Part shown: piece by piece, positions 45,309-54,343 of the stretch | How the letters are laid out: each line of letters opens with the position of its first letter | Numbering within the stretch: the stretch's first letter is position 1 | Notes under the pieces: model-generated | Seen by the model: only the letters and a program-made list of their open reading frames with translations | Told to the model about the DNA's origin: nothing | Databases searched by the model: none | Assembly (NCBI GenBank): GCA_024758765.1 | Contig: CP101406.1 | Coordinates: forward strand, 3,596,001 to 3,660,000 | Direction: 5' to 3' | DNA: 64,000 bases | Source: Mycobacterium sp. SVM_VP21 | GTDB lineage: Bacteria; Actinomycetota; Actinomycetes; Mycobacteriales; Mycobacteriaceae | Position numbers and translations under genes: made by a program

Positions 45309-47000
45309 GTGACAGCTCAGGAGCGGCAACGCCGCGGCCAGGCTCTGCTGTTCGATCCACTGACCACCAAGGGCACCGCCTTCAGCCAAGACGAGCGCCG
45401 CGAGTTCGGACTGCTGGGTCTGCTGCCGGTCGCGGTGAAAACCATCTCCGAACAAGTCGCCCACACCTACGCCGAGTTCTCCGCGAGGCATGACGACCTG
45501 GACAAGCACATCTACTTGCGGGCGCTGCAGGACCGCAACGAGACGTTGTTCTACCGGCTGCTGAGCGAACATATCGAGGAGATGCTGCCGATCGTCTACA
45601 CGCCGACGGTCGGTGAAGCGTGCCGGCGATTCAGCGAGATCTACCGGCGCCCGCGCGGATTGTTCGTGTCCTACCCGGACCGCGATCGGCTGCGGGAGGC
45701 TCTGCGCAACCGACGGGAACAACAGGTCGACGTCATTGTCGTCACCGACGGACAGCGCATCCTGGGCCTGGGCGACCAGGGTATCGGCGGCATGGGCATC
45801 CCGATCGGAAAGCTCTCGCTGTACACGCTGATCGGGGGGATCGATCCGGCCCGCACGCTGCCGATCATCCTCGACGTCGGCACCGACAATGTCGACCTGC
45901 TGCACGATCCGCAGTACCTCGGCTGGCGTCATCGCCGGATCAGCGACGAGGACTACTACTCCTTTGTCGACGACTTCGTGAACGTCGTGCATGAGGAACT
46001 GCCCGACGTGCTGCTGCAGTGGGAGGACTTCGCCACCACGCATGCGCTGCCGCTGTTGATGCGGTACCGGGATCGGCTGCTGACGTTCAACGACGACATT
46101 CAGGGCACGGCGGCGGTCGCTCTTGGTGCGCTGCATGGCGCTGTCCGCGCTGCCGGGCGGCCGCTGGCACAGCAGCAGGTGGTGATGCTCGGCGCCGGTT
46201 CGGCCGGCATCGGCGTGCTGGAGATGATCCGCCAGCAGATGGTCGCCGAAGGGCTCTCCGGAACCGAAGCCGCCGAACGGATCTGGGCGATTGACGTCAA
46301 CGGATTGCTGACCGACGACCGCGAGGACCTCTCGGACAGCCAGCGCCGCTTCGCTCAATCCGCAACTCGGGTGGCCGATTGGAGTGGTCGGGGCCTGGCG
46401 GATGTGGTGCACCACGTCGATGTGGGCATCCTGCTGGGCCTGTCGACGGTAGCCGGTGCATTCACCGAGCAAATCGTCCGACAGCTGGCGGCCAAGACGG
46501 ACCGTCCGATCATCTTTCCGCTGTCCAACCCCACCAGCCGGGCCGAGGCGCACCCGGCGGAACTCGACGAATGGACCGATGGGCGCGCGCTGATCGCCAC
46601 GGGCTCGCCCTTCGCCCCGATACGACGCGGCGAGCGCACCCGCCCCATCGCGCAGTGCAACAACGTCTACATCTTCCCGGCGATCGGGCTTGCCGTCACC
46701 GCCGCGCGCGCGTCGCGTGTCACCGACGCGATGATGCGGGCTGCTGCCGCGACGCTGGGCGATGCGTCCCCTGCCCTGATCGACGCCGACCAACCGCTGC
46801 TGCCCGCGTTCGAGAATCTGCCTGAGATCACCACGCGTATCGCTACCGCGGTGGCCATCCAGGCGGTGCGCGACGGCGTCGCTCCGGCCGCCTCCGATGA
46901 GGCGATTGCCGAATCGGTCCGGCGGTCTCGCTGGACGCCGGACTATCCCACTCGGTGGCCACACGAAACCACCGATCCGGCGCTATCCAAGCTCAAGTAA
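45309..47000 (+). CDS. mez: NAD-dependent malic enzyme
   Basis: About 563 residues from a GTG (VTAQERQRRGQALLFD) behind GGAGGTG. Landmarks are MLPIVYTPTVGEAC, GDQGIGGMGIPIGKLSLYT, LQWEDFATTHALPLL, FNDDIQGTAAV with the metal-binding DD, LGAGSAGIGV for NAD and PLSNPTSRAEAHP. It converts malate to pyruvate and CO2, and in mycobacteria supports anaplerosis and lipid synthesis. It matches the large bacterial/eukaryotic-type malic enzyme such as Rv2332. It stands alone, followed 14 bp later by a secreted-protein gene. Confidence 0.95.
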   Translation: MTAQERQRRGQALLFDPLTTKGTAFSQDERREFGLLGLLPVAVKTISEQVAHTYAEFSARHDDLDKHIYLRALQDRNETLFYRLLSEHIEEMLPIVYTPTVGEACRRFSEIYRRPRGLFVSYPDRDRLREALRNRREQQVDVIVVTDGQRILGLGDQGIGGMGIPIGKLSLYTLIGGIDPARTLPIILDVGTDNVDLLHDPQYLGWRHRRISDEDYYSFVDDFVNVVHEELPDVLLQWEDFATTHALPLLMRYRDRLLTFNDDIQGTAAVALGALHGAVRAAGRPLAQQQVVMLGAGSAGIGVLEMIRQQMVAEGLSGTEAAERIWAIDVNGLLTDDREDLSDSQRRFAQSATRVADWSGRGLADVVHHVDVGILLGLSTVAGAFTEQIVRQLAAKTDRPIIFPLSNPTSRAEAHPAELDEWTDGRALIATGSPFAPIRRGERTRPIAQCNNVYIFPAIGLAVTAARASRVTDAMMRAAAATLGDASPALIDADQPLLPAFENLPEITTRIATAVAIQAVRDGVAPAASDEAIAESVRRSRWTPDYPTRWPHETTDPALSKLK

Positions 47001-47014
47001 CTAAAGTGCTCTGA

Positions 47015-47707
47015 GTGGACGGACGAAAGATTGCTAGGTTCTGCGGTCGCAGCCTGGCCATTCTGACGTCGCTGGCGGTCTCGGCAGCCCTCATCCACGC
47101 CCAGAGCAGCCACGATGCGGCGCCCAAGCCCACCGAGACTGCCGTGGCCGCCCCGTCGACGGCCCCGTCGAACCCACCCCAGCCGCCAACCGGAGGGATG
47201 CGCATCGCCAACCCCGCCGAGGCCGCGGCGCTGGCAGCCAGCGTGCCGATGCCCACCGAAGGTCAGCAATTCACCTTCCCGCTGCCCCCCGGGGCGGCGC
47301 CGGAGAACGGGCTTCAGGTCAAGACCATTTGGGCGGCCCGCACCATCGGCGTGTTGTTTCAGGAGATCAAGACCATCTACGGGTATCGCCAGGACCCGTT
47401 GAAGTGGCATCCCGACGGGTTGGCCATCGACGTGATGATCCCGGACTACCACAGTGAGGCAGGCATCCTGCTCGGCGACCAGATCGCCGGCTACGCGCTG
47501 GCCAACGCCCAACGGTGGGGTGTCAACCACGTGATCTGGCGGCAGAAGATCTACCCCGGCGTCGGCGGCGGCAACTGGACCTCGGATTACGGCAACGAGA
47601 CCGCCAACCACTACGACCACGTCCACATCGCCACCGACGGCGGCGGCTACCCCACCGGACAGGAGACCTACTACGTCTCCTCGATGACGCCGGCGCCCAC
47701 GGATTGA
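47015..47707 (+). CDS. Secreted zinc-peptidase-like (M15/LAS-type) domain protein
   Basis: A 230-residue protein from GTG with an N-terminal signal or anchor helix (SLAILTSLAVSAALIHA) and a Pro/Thr/Ala linker. The C-terminal domain has W-H-P-D-G-L-A-I-D-V (His and Asp) and NHYDHVHIATDGGG (His pair), the zinc-site arrangement of LAS/M15 peptidases. In mycobacteria this domain often occurs in secreted cell-wall proteins of uncertain activity. The third usual metal/catalytic residue would be in YDHVH. It could trim peptidoglycan stem peptides or be a non-catalytic binder. Confidence 0.75.
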   Translation: MDGRKIARFCGRSLAILTSLAVSAALIHAQSSHDAAPKPTETAVAAPSTAPSNPPQPPTGGMRIANPAEAAALAASVPMPTEGQQFTFPLPPGAAPENGLQVKTIWAARTIGVLFQEIKTIYGYRQDPLKWHPDGLAIDVMIPDYHSEAGILLGDQIAGYALANAQRWGVNHVIWRQKIYPGVGGGNWTSDYGNETANHYDHVHIATDGGGYPTGQETYYVSSMTPAPTD

Positions 47708-47742
47708 GCGATCCCGCTGAGCGATCCCAGCTGAGCGATCCC
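47705..47742. repeat. Three copies of TGAGCGATCCC
   Basis: Copies at 47705, 47718 and 47732, the first overlapping the stop codon of the preceding gene. They lie just upstream of the SOS box. They may be a polymerase-slippage repeat or multiple binding sites. Confidence 0.6.
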
Positions 47743-47757
47743 GCCTCCACCAGCTTG

Positions 47758-47773
47758 TCGAACATGTGTTCTA
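47758..47773 (+). promoter_or_regulatory. LexA (SOS) box
   Basis: TCGAACATGTGTTCTA matches the mycobacterial LexA consensus TCGAAC-N4-GTTCGA at 11 of 12 fixed positions; only the G of the right half is T. It lies 62 bp upstream of the ATG at 47835 and within the spacer after the preceding gene, a normal location for SOS control of the downstream gene. Confidence 0.75.
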
Positions 47774-47834
47774 ATAAGCGGGTGAGCTTGCCCGCCGCCG
47801 CGGGCGACGAATGAGCAAGGAGGTCGCCACGATT

Positions 47835-48269
47835 ATGACTGCACCCACGTTCGCCCCCGAAACCCCGGCCATCACCCCCGACAGCTTTGAGATGGGTTCG
47901 ATGGCCGACGCCACGCCGGCACCCGACACTGTCACCGCTGCCCCTGAGCCCCCCGACACTCCTGAAGTCAAGGAGCCGGTCAAGAAGTCGGCCGGGAAGA
48001 AGGCCAAGACGCTCGAGTTGACGCTGACCGTGACCGGTACCGCCGACGGCGAGTGGCACGCCGAGATCAAGCAAGGCAGCAGCTATCTGGTACGCAACCT
48101 CGCCGTCGCGGCCGCCGCGGTGTCGCGGGCCGCCAAGGAACTGCACGAGGAGCTGTTCGCGCCGATCGAGGCGCTGATGGACGAGGCGCGCTCCCAGCAT
48201 GCCGCGCGAGTGGCCGCGCTCGAAGCCGAACTGGAGGCCGCGCGGAAAGCCTTGGCGGACTTGGACTGA
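47835..48269 (+). CDS. Small coiled-coil protein, possibly DUF6319 family
   Basis: About 144 residues from MTAPTFAPETPAITPDSFEM; the AAGGAGG site ends 11 bp upstream and supports this ATG, though an ATG at 47811 is in frame. The N-terminus is disordered and Pro/Thr-rich, then a Lys-rich patch (EVKEPVKKSAGKKAKT). A compact beta/alpha domain (LELTLTVTGTADGEWHAEI) and a C-terminal coiled coil (ARVAALEAELEAARKALADL) follow. The Lys-rich segment could bind nucleic acid. A LexA box upstream suggests DNA-damage induction. Family name is from memory and uncertain. Confidence 0.7.
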   Translation: MTAPTFAPETPAITPDSFEMGSMADATPAPDTVTAAPEPPDTPEVKEPVKKSAGKKAKTLELTLTVTGTADGEWHAEIKQGSSYLVRNLAVAAAAVSRAAKELHEELFAPIEALMDEARSQHAARVAALEAELEAARKALADLD

Positions 48270-48279
48270 AGCCCGCCGC

Positions 48280-50646
48280 TCACCGGCGCGCGAGCCAATC
48301 CAGGAACTCGTCGACGGTGAACACCGGCTTGCCGTAGTCCTGGGCTTTGCGGGCCTTTCCGGATTGCGTGCCCGCTTCGGCGATGACCAACACCTCACAG
48401 CGCGTTTTGGTCACGGTCCGCACCGGCGCCAGCCCGGCCGCGGCAGCCCGCCGTTCTATTTCGTCGCGGTCGAGCACGTGGCCGTGGCCATCGACCGCGG
48501 TTCCGGTGAAGCAGACGCGGGCGCCGGGAACCAGGACCGCATCGATGTTGTCGGCCGTCGACGGCGTCTGCGCCAGCCCGGCCGCCAAGTCGCCGGCGCC
48601 CAGCGCGCGCAATGCGTCGCGCAGGCGCGCCGACACCTCATCCGGTAGCCGGGTGCGGGTGGCCGCCAGGACTAGTTGGTCGGCGGCGGTCTGGCGTGCC
48701 GCCTGCTCCCAATTGGTCTCCCCCGCCGCCCGCATCTGGTCGACGGGAGTGACGCCCAACAGGATCGCTCCAAGAGTTCGGCTGATTCGCAACAGCGCGG
48801 ACAGCGCCGGAAGGTGTTCTGCCGCCGGGGTTATGACGTCCGGATCACGGCTGAGCAGGATTCCCGAGAGGGCCTCGGCATCGTCGGGTTCGTCGAAGGG
48901 CGATGAACCGCAATCCACGTCGGCGGCATCGAGGCGCTGGAGCGCAGTGCGGGCACGCTGCAGCGCCGTGTCACCGGTGATGTTTGGGCCCCGCAGGTCG
49001 ATACCCAGCGGCATCGGAGTCACCTGCCCCAGTCGCTTGAGTTCGAAGTCGATCAGCCCCAGCGTCTCATCGACTTTGACGCCCACCGGTGTGCAGCCGG
49101 CCAGCATCGGCGCGATCACCGCCCAGGCCTCCCGCAGTGTGGGCGCCAACAGCACGTCGGCCACCCCGATTCGATACGCCTGGCGGGCATCGGCCAGATC
49201 CCGCTGGGGATTGATCAGCGTCGACACCGCCGTGCCGTCATCGAATGCCACCGCCAACTCCACCGGGCGCGGTCGCGACATCCGCCCCTCATCGCCCACG
49301 GTGAGCAAACCGATCGCACAGTAGCGGCGCGCGCGGTCGCCGTTGGCCGCGGTACGCAGGAACCGGGCGATCCGGCGATCCACCTTCAGATCCTTCGGCA
49401 GTACAGGGCGTTTGAGCACGAGCCCGGCCAACGAGGTACACCGGCTCAAGGCCACATACAGCTGGCCGGTGGAGAACATGCCGCCCGACAGATCCACCAC
49501 CAGCCGCTCCAGTGTCTGGCCCTGGCTTTTGTGAATGGTGATCGCCCAGGCCAGCTTGAACGGCAACTGGGTGAAGGTGCCGACGACGTCGCGACGCAAG
49601 GCGCCGCCCTCGACCACGGGACGGGTGGCCTCCCAGGTGAACGGGGCGACTTCGGCGATGTCGCCGTTGGGGAACTCGATTTCGACCACGGCGCCGTGGC
49701 GGTCGTAGCCCACCCCCACCACGCGGCCGATCGAGCCGTTGACCCAGCGCTCGGCCTGATCGTTGTTGAGCATCATCACCTGCGCGCCGACTTTGAAGCG
49801 CAACTCGTCGTCCAGCGGCTTGTCGAACAGCGACAGGTCACCGGATTCGGTGGCGCGGTGCACCAGCTCCTCGCCCGGCAACCGCTCCAGCTGCTGGCGA
49901 TTGCGCGCGGTGACCAGCCTGTTGGTAGGCGCCAACGTCAGCCACAGTTCGTCGTCCGGCGGCACGAAGTCGGGATCCACCCGGGCGTCCAGGTGCGCCC
50001 TCGCGTGGCCGAGCAGCACACCTTCGCGAATCTCGTTGAGGATCGCGGTCATCCGGTCATCGCCGAGCTGGCGGAACACCGTCGTCAGCGAGACACTCGG
50101 GAACTCCGCACGACTGAAGGTGCTCGCCGAAAAGAAGTACGGGGTGGCATACGTCGTCGAGAAATAGTGTTGCTCGCCCTCGGTGACCACCGGCGGCAGC
50201 TGGTAGAGGTCACCCACCAACACCACCTGGACGCCGCCGAACGCCGTGCCGGGCTCGGGGCCGAAGCGCTGCAGCGCTCCCGCGATCATGTCGAACACGT
50301 CGGCACGCACCATGGACGCCTCGTCGATGATCAGCGTCTGCAGTTTGGCCAGTGTCTTGGTGAAGCGCCCGGGCCGGTAGTCGCCGCCGGCGACATCGGA
50401 CAGCGTTGTGGTGGGCCGGAATCCGAACAGGCGGTGGATGGTGTGGCCGTCGACGTTGAGGGCGGCGATCCCGGTCGGCGCAACTACCACGACGTTGCGA
50501 TCGGTGGAGGCCATGAAGTGGCGGACAAGCGTCGATTTGCCCGTGCCGGCCTTACCGGTCAGGAACAGGTTCCGGCCAGCCGCCAGCAGCCCCAGTGCTG
50601 CACGGAACTCGTCGGTCAGCACGACGGTATTGCTGGCTGCTACCAC
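48280..50646 (-). CDS. Pif1-like SF1B helicase with C-terminal BRCT domain
   Basis: A 788-residue protein. Residues 1-430 are a Pif1/RecD-type helicase: Walker A GKAGTGKST at 31-39, Walker B IIDEAS at 106-111, VLVGDLYQLPPV, WAITIHKSQGQTLE and YVALSRCTSL. Residues about 460-560 resemble a DnaQ-type exonuclease that has lost its acidic motifs (TLINPQRDLADARQAYRIGV). The last 90 residues are a BRCT domain (VCFTGTAVDG, AAGLAPVRTVTKTRCEVLV, YGKPVFTVDEFLDWL). It probably unwinds DNA at forks or damage; BRCT would recruit it to DNA ends or partners. It converges on the SOS-box gene. Confidence 0.88.
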   Translation of the reverse strand: MVAASNTVVLTDEFRAALGLLAAGRNLFLTGKAGTGKSTLVRHFMASTDRNVVVVAPTGIAALNVDGHTIHRLFGFRPTTTLSDVAGGDYRPGRFTKTLAKLQTLIIDEASMVRADVFDMIAGALQRFGPEPGTAFGGVQVVLVGDLYQLPPVVTEGEQHYFSTTYATPYFFSASTFSRAEFPSVSLTTVFRQLGDDRMTAILNEIREGVLLGHARAHLDARVDPDFVPPDDELWLTLAPTNRLVTARNRQQLERLPGEELVHRATESGDLSLFDKPLDDELRFKVGAQVMMLNNDQAERWVNGSIGRVVGVGYDRHGAVVEIEFPNGDIAEVAPFTWEATRPVVEGGALRRDVVGTFTQLPFKLAWAITIHKSQGQTLERLVVDLSGGMFSTGQLYVALSRCTSLAGLVLKRPVLPKDLKVDRRIARFLRTAANGDRARRYCAIGLLTVGDEGRMSRPRPVELAVAFDDGTAVSTLINPQRDLADARQAYRIGVADVLLAPTLREAWAVIAPMLAGCTPVGVKVDETLGLIDFELKRLGQVTPMPLGIDLRGPNITGDTALQRARTALQRLDAADVDCGSSPFDEPDDAEALSGILLSRDPDVITPAAEHLPALSALLRISRTLGAILLGVTPVDQMRAAGETNWEQAARQTAADQLVLAATRTRLPDEVSARLRDALRALGAGDLAAGLAQTPSTADNIDAVLVPGARVCFTGTAVDGHGHVLDRDEIERRAAAAGLAPVRTVTKTRCEVLVIAEAGTQSGKARKAQDYGKPVFTVDEFLDWLARR

Positions 50647-50690
50647 GCTGGCACCCTACTGGCGAGCGCAGACGCGATCAGGCGAGGGCA

Positions 50691-51380
50691 TCACCGGCCC
50701 AGCACGGAGACGATCTTCTTGGCGGTCGCCTTGGCCGATCCCGGATTCTGGCCGGTGACCAGTCGTCCGTCGACGACGACGTGCGAGGCGAACGGGATCA
50801 GGCCTTTGCCGTAGTGGGCTCCGCGCTTCTTCATCTCCGCTTCGGCGTTGTAGGGCACCAGTTTGTTGACGCGCGCCAGCACCTCCTCCGACCAGGCAAA
50901 TCCGGTGAGCTTGCGCCCGGCGACCAACAGCGACCCATCGGAGAGCGTGGTGTTGAGCAGCCCGCAGTAGCCGTGGCAGACCGAGGACACCACTCCCCCG
51001 TTCTCGAAGATCTCGCGGGTGATACGTTGCAGCCCTTCGCTGTTCGGGAAGTCATACATAACGGCGTGCCCACCGGTGAAGTAGATCGCGTCATAGTCCG
51101 CAGCGTTGATCTCTTCGGGTGCGGCGGTGCCGGCCAGCAGCGCCATCTTCGTACTGTCGGCCTTCCATGCCTTTGCGCTCTTGTCGAAGTTGGGAAACTT
51201 CAGCGACCGCGGTTCCAGCGGCGATAGCCCTCCCTTCGGACTGACGATCGTCTGTCGGTAGCCCGCTTCGGCGAACACGTGATACGCATGCGTCAGCTCC
51301 GAGAGCCACAGCCCGGTCGGCTCCGCCGGGTCGTCGTAGTGGGCGACGTTGGAGACGACGTTGAGGATGCGCTTGGTCAT
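50691..51380 (-). CDS. DJ-1/PfpI family protein (type 1 glutamine amidotransferase-like)
   Basis: About 229 residues from MTKRILNVVSNVAHYDDPAEP, chosen because the family fold begins there. The nucleophile elbow is GGVVSSVCHGYCGLLNT, with the Cys followed by His, and the acidic partner is in the N-terminal half. TGGHAVMYDFPNSE also matches Hsp31/YajL-like proteins. Members act as glyoxalase III, chaperones or proteases; which applies here is unclear. It is transcribed alone, 44 bp after the helicase gene start. Confidence 0.88.
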   Translation of the reverse strand: MTKRILNVVSNVAHYDDPAEPTGLWLSELTHAYHVFAEAGYRQTIVSPKGGLSPLEPRSLKFPNFDKSAKAWKADSTKMALLAGTAAPEEINAADYDAIYFTGGHAVMYDFPNSEGLQRITREIFENGGVVSSVCHGYCGLLNTTLSDGSLLVAGRKLTGFAWSEEVLARVNKLVPYNAEAEMKKRGAHYGKGLIPFASHVVVDGRLVTGQNPGSAKATAKKIVSVLGR

Positions 51381-51579
51381 CTCCCCAGGATTCCGCGGAT
51401 GCTCGGGCGGCGCCAGCGAACTGGCCACTTTGCATGACTTGTTGGCCAGCTATCACCTGTTATTCCCCCTACGCTGGAACACACCGAAGACCGACGGTGA
51501 AGCAGCGACCAACAACGGCTAGGTGAAGTCCATTTGAGTACGCACGACGTTCTGTCATCACAGGGGAGGGGAGTTCTGG

Positions 51580-52572
51580 ATGTATGCCATAACGCTCAAT
51601 GGTTTCGGCGATCCCGAGGTGATGGAGTGGGCCCGAGTCGACGACCTTCCCCCACCGGGCGCCGGAGAAGTGGCCATCGATGTGGTGGCTGCGGGAGTGA
51701 ACCGGGCTGATGTGATGCAGCGCATGGGCTTCTACCCGCCGCCTCCGGGCGTCAGCGAGGTCCCCGGCCTTGAGGTTTCGGGTGTGATCGCGGAAGTCGG
51801 TGCCGGAGTCTCGGACTGGGAACCCGGCGACGCGGTGTGTGCGCTACTGGCCGGTGGCGGATACGCCGAACGCATCAACGTGGCCGCCACCCAGGTATTG
51901 CCCGTACCGCAGGGGGTCAGCGTCACTGCGGCTGCTGCCTTGCCCGAGGCTTCCGCGACGGTGTGGTCGAACGTGGTGATGACCGGGGGTTTAGAGCCTG
52001 GGCAGACACTGCTGATTCACGGTGGTGGAAGCGGAATCGGCACGCATGCGATCCAAGTGGGCCGCGCGATTGGTGCCAATGTGGCGGTGACCGCTGGATC
52101 GCAGTCGAAATTGGAACGGTGTCGCGAACTCGGCGCGCAGACCTTGATCAATTATCGCGAGCAGGATTTTCCAGCGGTCGTGAACGCCGAGCACTCCGGC
52201 GCCAACGTCATCCTCGACATCATGGGCGGCAGCTATCTGGCCAGGAACGTGGAGGCCCTTGCTGAGAACGGTCACTTGACAATCATCGGGTTACAGGGCG
52301 GCGCCACAGCCGAACTGAATCTCGGTGCGCTGCTGTTCAAGCGAGGATCAGTGCATGTGACCAATCTGCGGCGCCGGCCCGAACAGGGCCACGGTTCCAA
52401 GGCCGAGATCATCACCGAACTTCGCGGGCACCTGTGGCCGATGATCGCCGAAGGTGCCGTGGAGCCTGTCGTTGCCGCCGAAATCCCGATCATCGATGCA
52501 GCCGAGGCCCACAGGCTGCTCGACTCTTCCGACACGGTCGGGAAGGTTGTGCTGACCGTACGCGAGCCGTGA
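51580..52572 (+). CDS. NAD(P)H-quinone oxidoreductase, zinc-independent MDR family
   Basis: A 330-residue protein from ATG behind GGAGGGGAG. It has GVNRADVMQRMGFYPPPPG, LEVSGVIAEVG, the cofactor motif HGGGSGIGTHAIQVGRAIG and NVEALAENGHLTIIGLQGG. This is the PIG3/TP53I3 type of quinone reductase without catalytic zinc. It likely reduces quinones or enals with NADPH, protecting against oxidative stress. A 14-bp gap plus 55 bp leads to tspO, so the two may share a transcript. Confidence 0.92.
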   Translation: MYAITLNGFGDPEVMEWARVDDLPPPGAGEVAIDVVAAGVNRADVMQRMGFYPPPPGVSEVPGLEVSGVIAEVGAGVSDWEPGDAVCALLAGGGYAERINVAATQVLPVPQGVSVTAAAALPEASATVWSNVVMTGGLEPGQTLLIHGGGSGIGTHAIQVGRAIGANVAVTAGSQSKLERCRELGAQTLINYREQDFPAVVNAEHSGANVILDIMGGSYLARNVEALAENGHLTIIGLQGGATAELNLGALLFKRGSVHVTNLRRRPEQGHGSKAEIITELRGHLWPMIAEGAVEPVVAAEIPIIDAAEAHRLLDSSDTVGKVVLTVREP

Positions 52573-52640
52573 TATCGAGCTCTGACGACCGGTGTGGCCG
52601 TCCCACAACAGCCACGCCGGTCGTCCTCTACTGTGACTAG

Positions 52641-53126
52641 ATGGGAGCGATCTCGCCGAAAACGCAGCACCTCGCCGCATTCCTGGTCTCGCTGGTGCTC
52701 GTCATCGTCGTCGCAGCCCTCGGCGGGCTCGCCTCGGCCGACGCCGCCGCCGACTACGGGAAGCTCACGCAACCGAGCTGGGCACCACCGAGCTACCTGT
52801 TCGGTCCGGTGTGGAGTGCTCTTTATCTACTGATGGCGGTCGCGGCCTGGCTCGTCTGGCGGGCAGACCCTCGGTGGACAAATCCCGCGATCATCGCCTA
52901 TGGCGTACCGCTGGTCTTGAACCTGTTGTGGTCGCCACTGTTCTTCGGACTGGGCTGGCGCGGCCCGGCGTTGGTCGACATCCTGCTGCTCGACGTCGCC
53001 GTGGCAGTCACCATCGCGGCGTTCTGGAAGACCCAGCGCACCGCGGCATTGCTGATGCTGCCGTATCTAGGGTGGATCCTGTTCGCCACCGCGCTGAACT
53101 ACTCGGTGTGGTCACTGAACAGCTGA
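52641..53126 (+). CDS. tspO: TspO/MBR family membrane protein
   Basis: A 161-residue protein with five membrane helices. Family motifs are LTQPSWAPPSYLFGPVWSAL, AAWLVWR, LNLLWSPLFFGLGWRGPAL and PYLGWILFATALNYSVWSLN. The conserved Pro-Pro/Trp residues for porphyrin and cholesterol binding are present. Bacterial TspO binds tetrapyrroles and influences stress responses. It is downstream of a quinone reductase and upstream of an F420-dependent enzyme. Confidence 0.93.
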   Translation: MGAISPKTQHLAAFLVSLVLVIVVAALGGLASADAAADYGKLTQPSWAPPSYLFGPVWSALYLLMAVAAWLVWRADPRWTNPAIIAYGVPLVLNLLWSPLFFGLGWRGPALVDILLLDVAVAVTIAAFWKTQRTAALLMLPYLGWILFATALNYSVWSLNS

Positions 53127-53187
53127 AACGTAAGGAACCTGGGCCGGACTGCTTGTATAACGCTACTCCTCGTAGTGTAATTGCGGG

Positions 53188-54321
53188 ATGAATCGCACCG
53201 CACCGCAGGTCACCGCCCCGACGAGCGCAGCTGACACCGACATCCAACTGAACGAACTCGGCTACTACGCCGTCACCCGACACCCGGCGGATGCTCGCGT
53301 GGTGCTGCCCGAAGCCCGAGAGGCCGATGCGCTCGGCCTGGGTTCGTGCCACATCGGGGAACGTTTCACCGTGAAAGACCCCGCGGTGCTCAGCGGCGCC
53401 GTGGCGGGCTGCAGCTCCAGTTTGGGTATCGCCCCGTCGACCAACCACCACACGCGCCACCCCACCGTGACCGCGACCGTGGGGTCGACCATGCACGCGC
53501 TGACCGAGGGCCGTTTCGCGATGGCGTTCGGCCGCGGCATGGCCGGGTACTGGCCGGCGATCGGTCTACCGACGGTCACCGCGGCTCGGCTGCGCGACTT
53601 CTTCGGGATCCTTCGCCGGCTGTGGGCCGGCGAGACGATTTTCAATCATGACGGCCCGGCCGGGAAGTGGCCGATGCTGCGGCATGCGAACGGCTTGGGC
53701 GAGGGGCCACCGATCGGTTTGGTCGCCGTCGGCCCCAAGACGATGGAACTCGCCGGTGAGATCGCCGATTTCGTTGTGCTGCACACCTTCTTCTCCGACG
53801 AGGCGACCACGGCGTCGGTCGCGGCGGTGCGCCGCGGCGCCGAACGTGCGGGCCGCGATCCCGACAGCATCCGCATCTGGGCCTGCCTGGCGACGGTGTG
53901 CGACTCGTTGTCGCAGGACGACCAGCTGCGCCGCGGGGTCGGCCGCTTGGCGACCTATTTGCAGGCCTATCCCGATGTGCTGGTCTCCGCCAACGGCTGG
54001 GATCGACATGTGTGGGAGCGGGTCCGGCAGTCCGAGTTGTTCACCGATGCGGCCACTGCCGGGCCCATCGACGCCAGCGCCTCATACGAGACGTTGCAGC
54101 GGATCGCCGAGCTGATTCCCGCCGAATGGTTGGCGGCGGTGGCAGCCGGTTCGGCCCGCGACTGTGCGAGCACCATCGCCCGGCAGTTCGACCTGGGTGT
54201 GCATTCGGTGATCATGCACGGGGCCAGCCCACATGAGCTCGCGCCCGTCGTGCAGGCCTACCGGGCCAACCGGCCGACGCTGCACCGGGCTGTCACCGCG
54301 AACCCCGGCAGATTCGCCTGA
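53188..54321 (+). CDS. F420-dependent LLM-class oxidoreductase (TIGR03857-like)
   Basis: A 377-residue luciferase-like TIM-barrel enzyme. Segments typical of the mycobacterial TIGR03857-type group are NELGYYAVTRHPADARVVL, GLGSCHIGERFTVKDPAVLSG, THH-like NHHTRHPTVTATVGSTMHAL and GRFAMAFGRG. These enzymes use coenzyme F420 for hydride transfer to unknown substrates. It begins 61 bp after tspO with a TATAAC box at about 53155-53160, so it may have its own promoter. It converges on the DUF2236 gene. Confidence 0.9.
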   Translation: MNRTAPQVTAPTSAADTDIQLNELGYYAVTRHPADARVVLPEAREADALGLGSCHIGERFTVKDPAVLSGAVAGCSSSLGIAPSTNHHTRHPTVTATVGSTMHALTEGRFAMAFGRGMAGYWPAIGLPTVTAARLRDFFGILRRLWAGETIFNHDGPAGKWPMLRHANGLGEGPPIGLVAVGPKTMELAGEIADFVVLHTFFSDEATTASVAAVRRGAERAGRDPDSIRIWACLATVCDSLSQDDQLRRGVGRLATYLQAYPDVLVSANGWDRHVWERVRQSELFTDAATAGPIDASASYETLQRIAELIPAEWLAAVAAGSARDCASTIARQFDLGVHSVIMHGASPHELAPVVQAYRANRPTLHRAVTANPGRFA

Positions 54322-54343
54322 GCCGGGGCAACTTCGACGCGGG

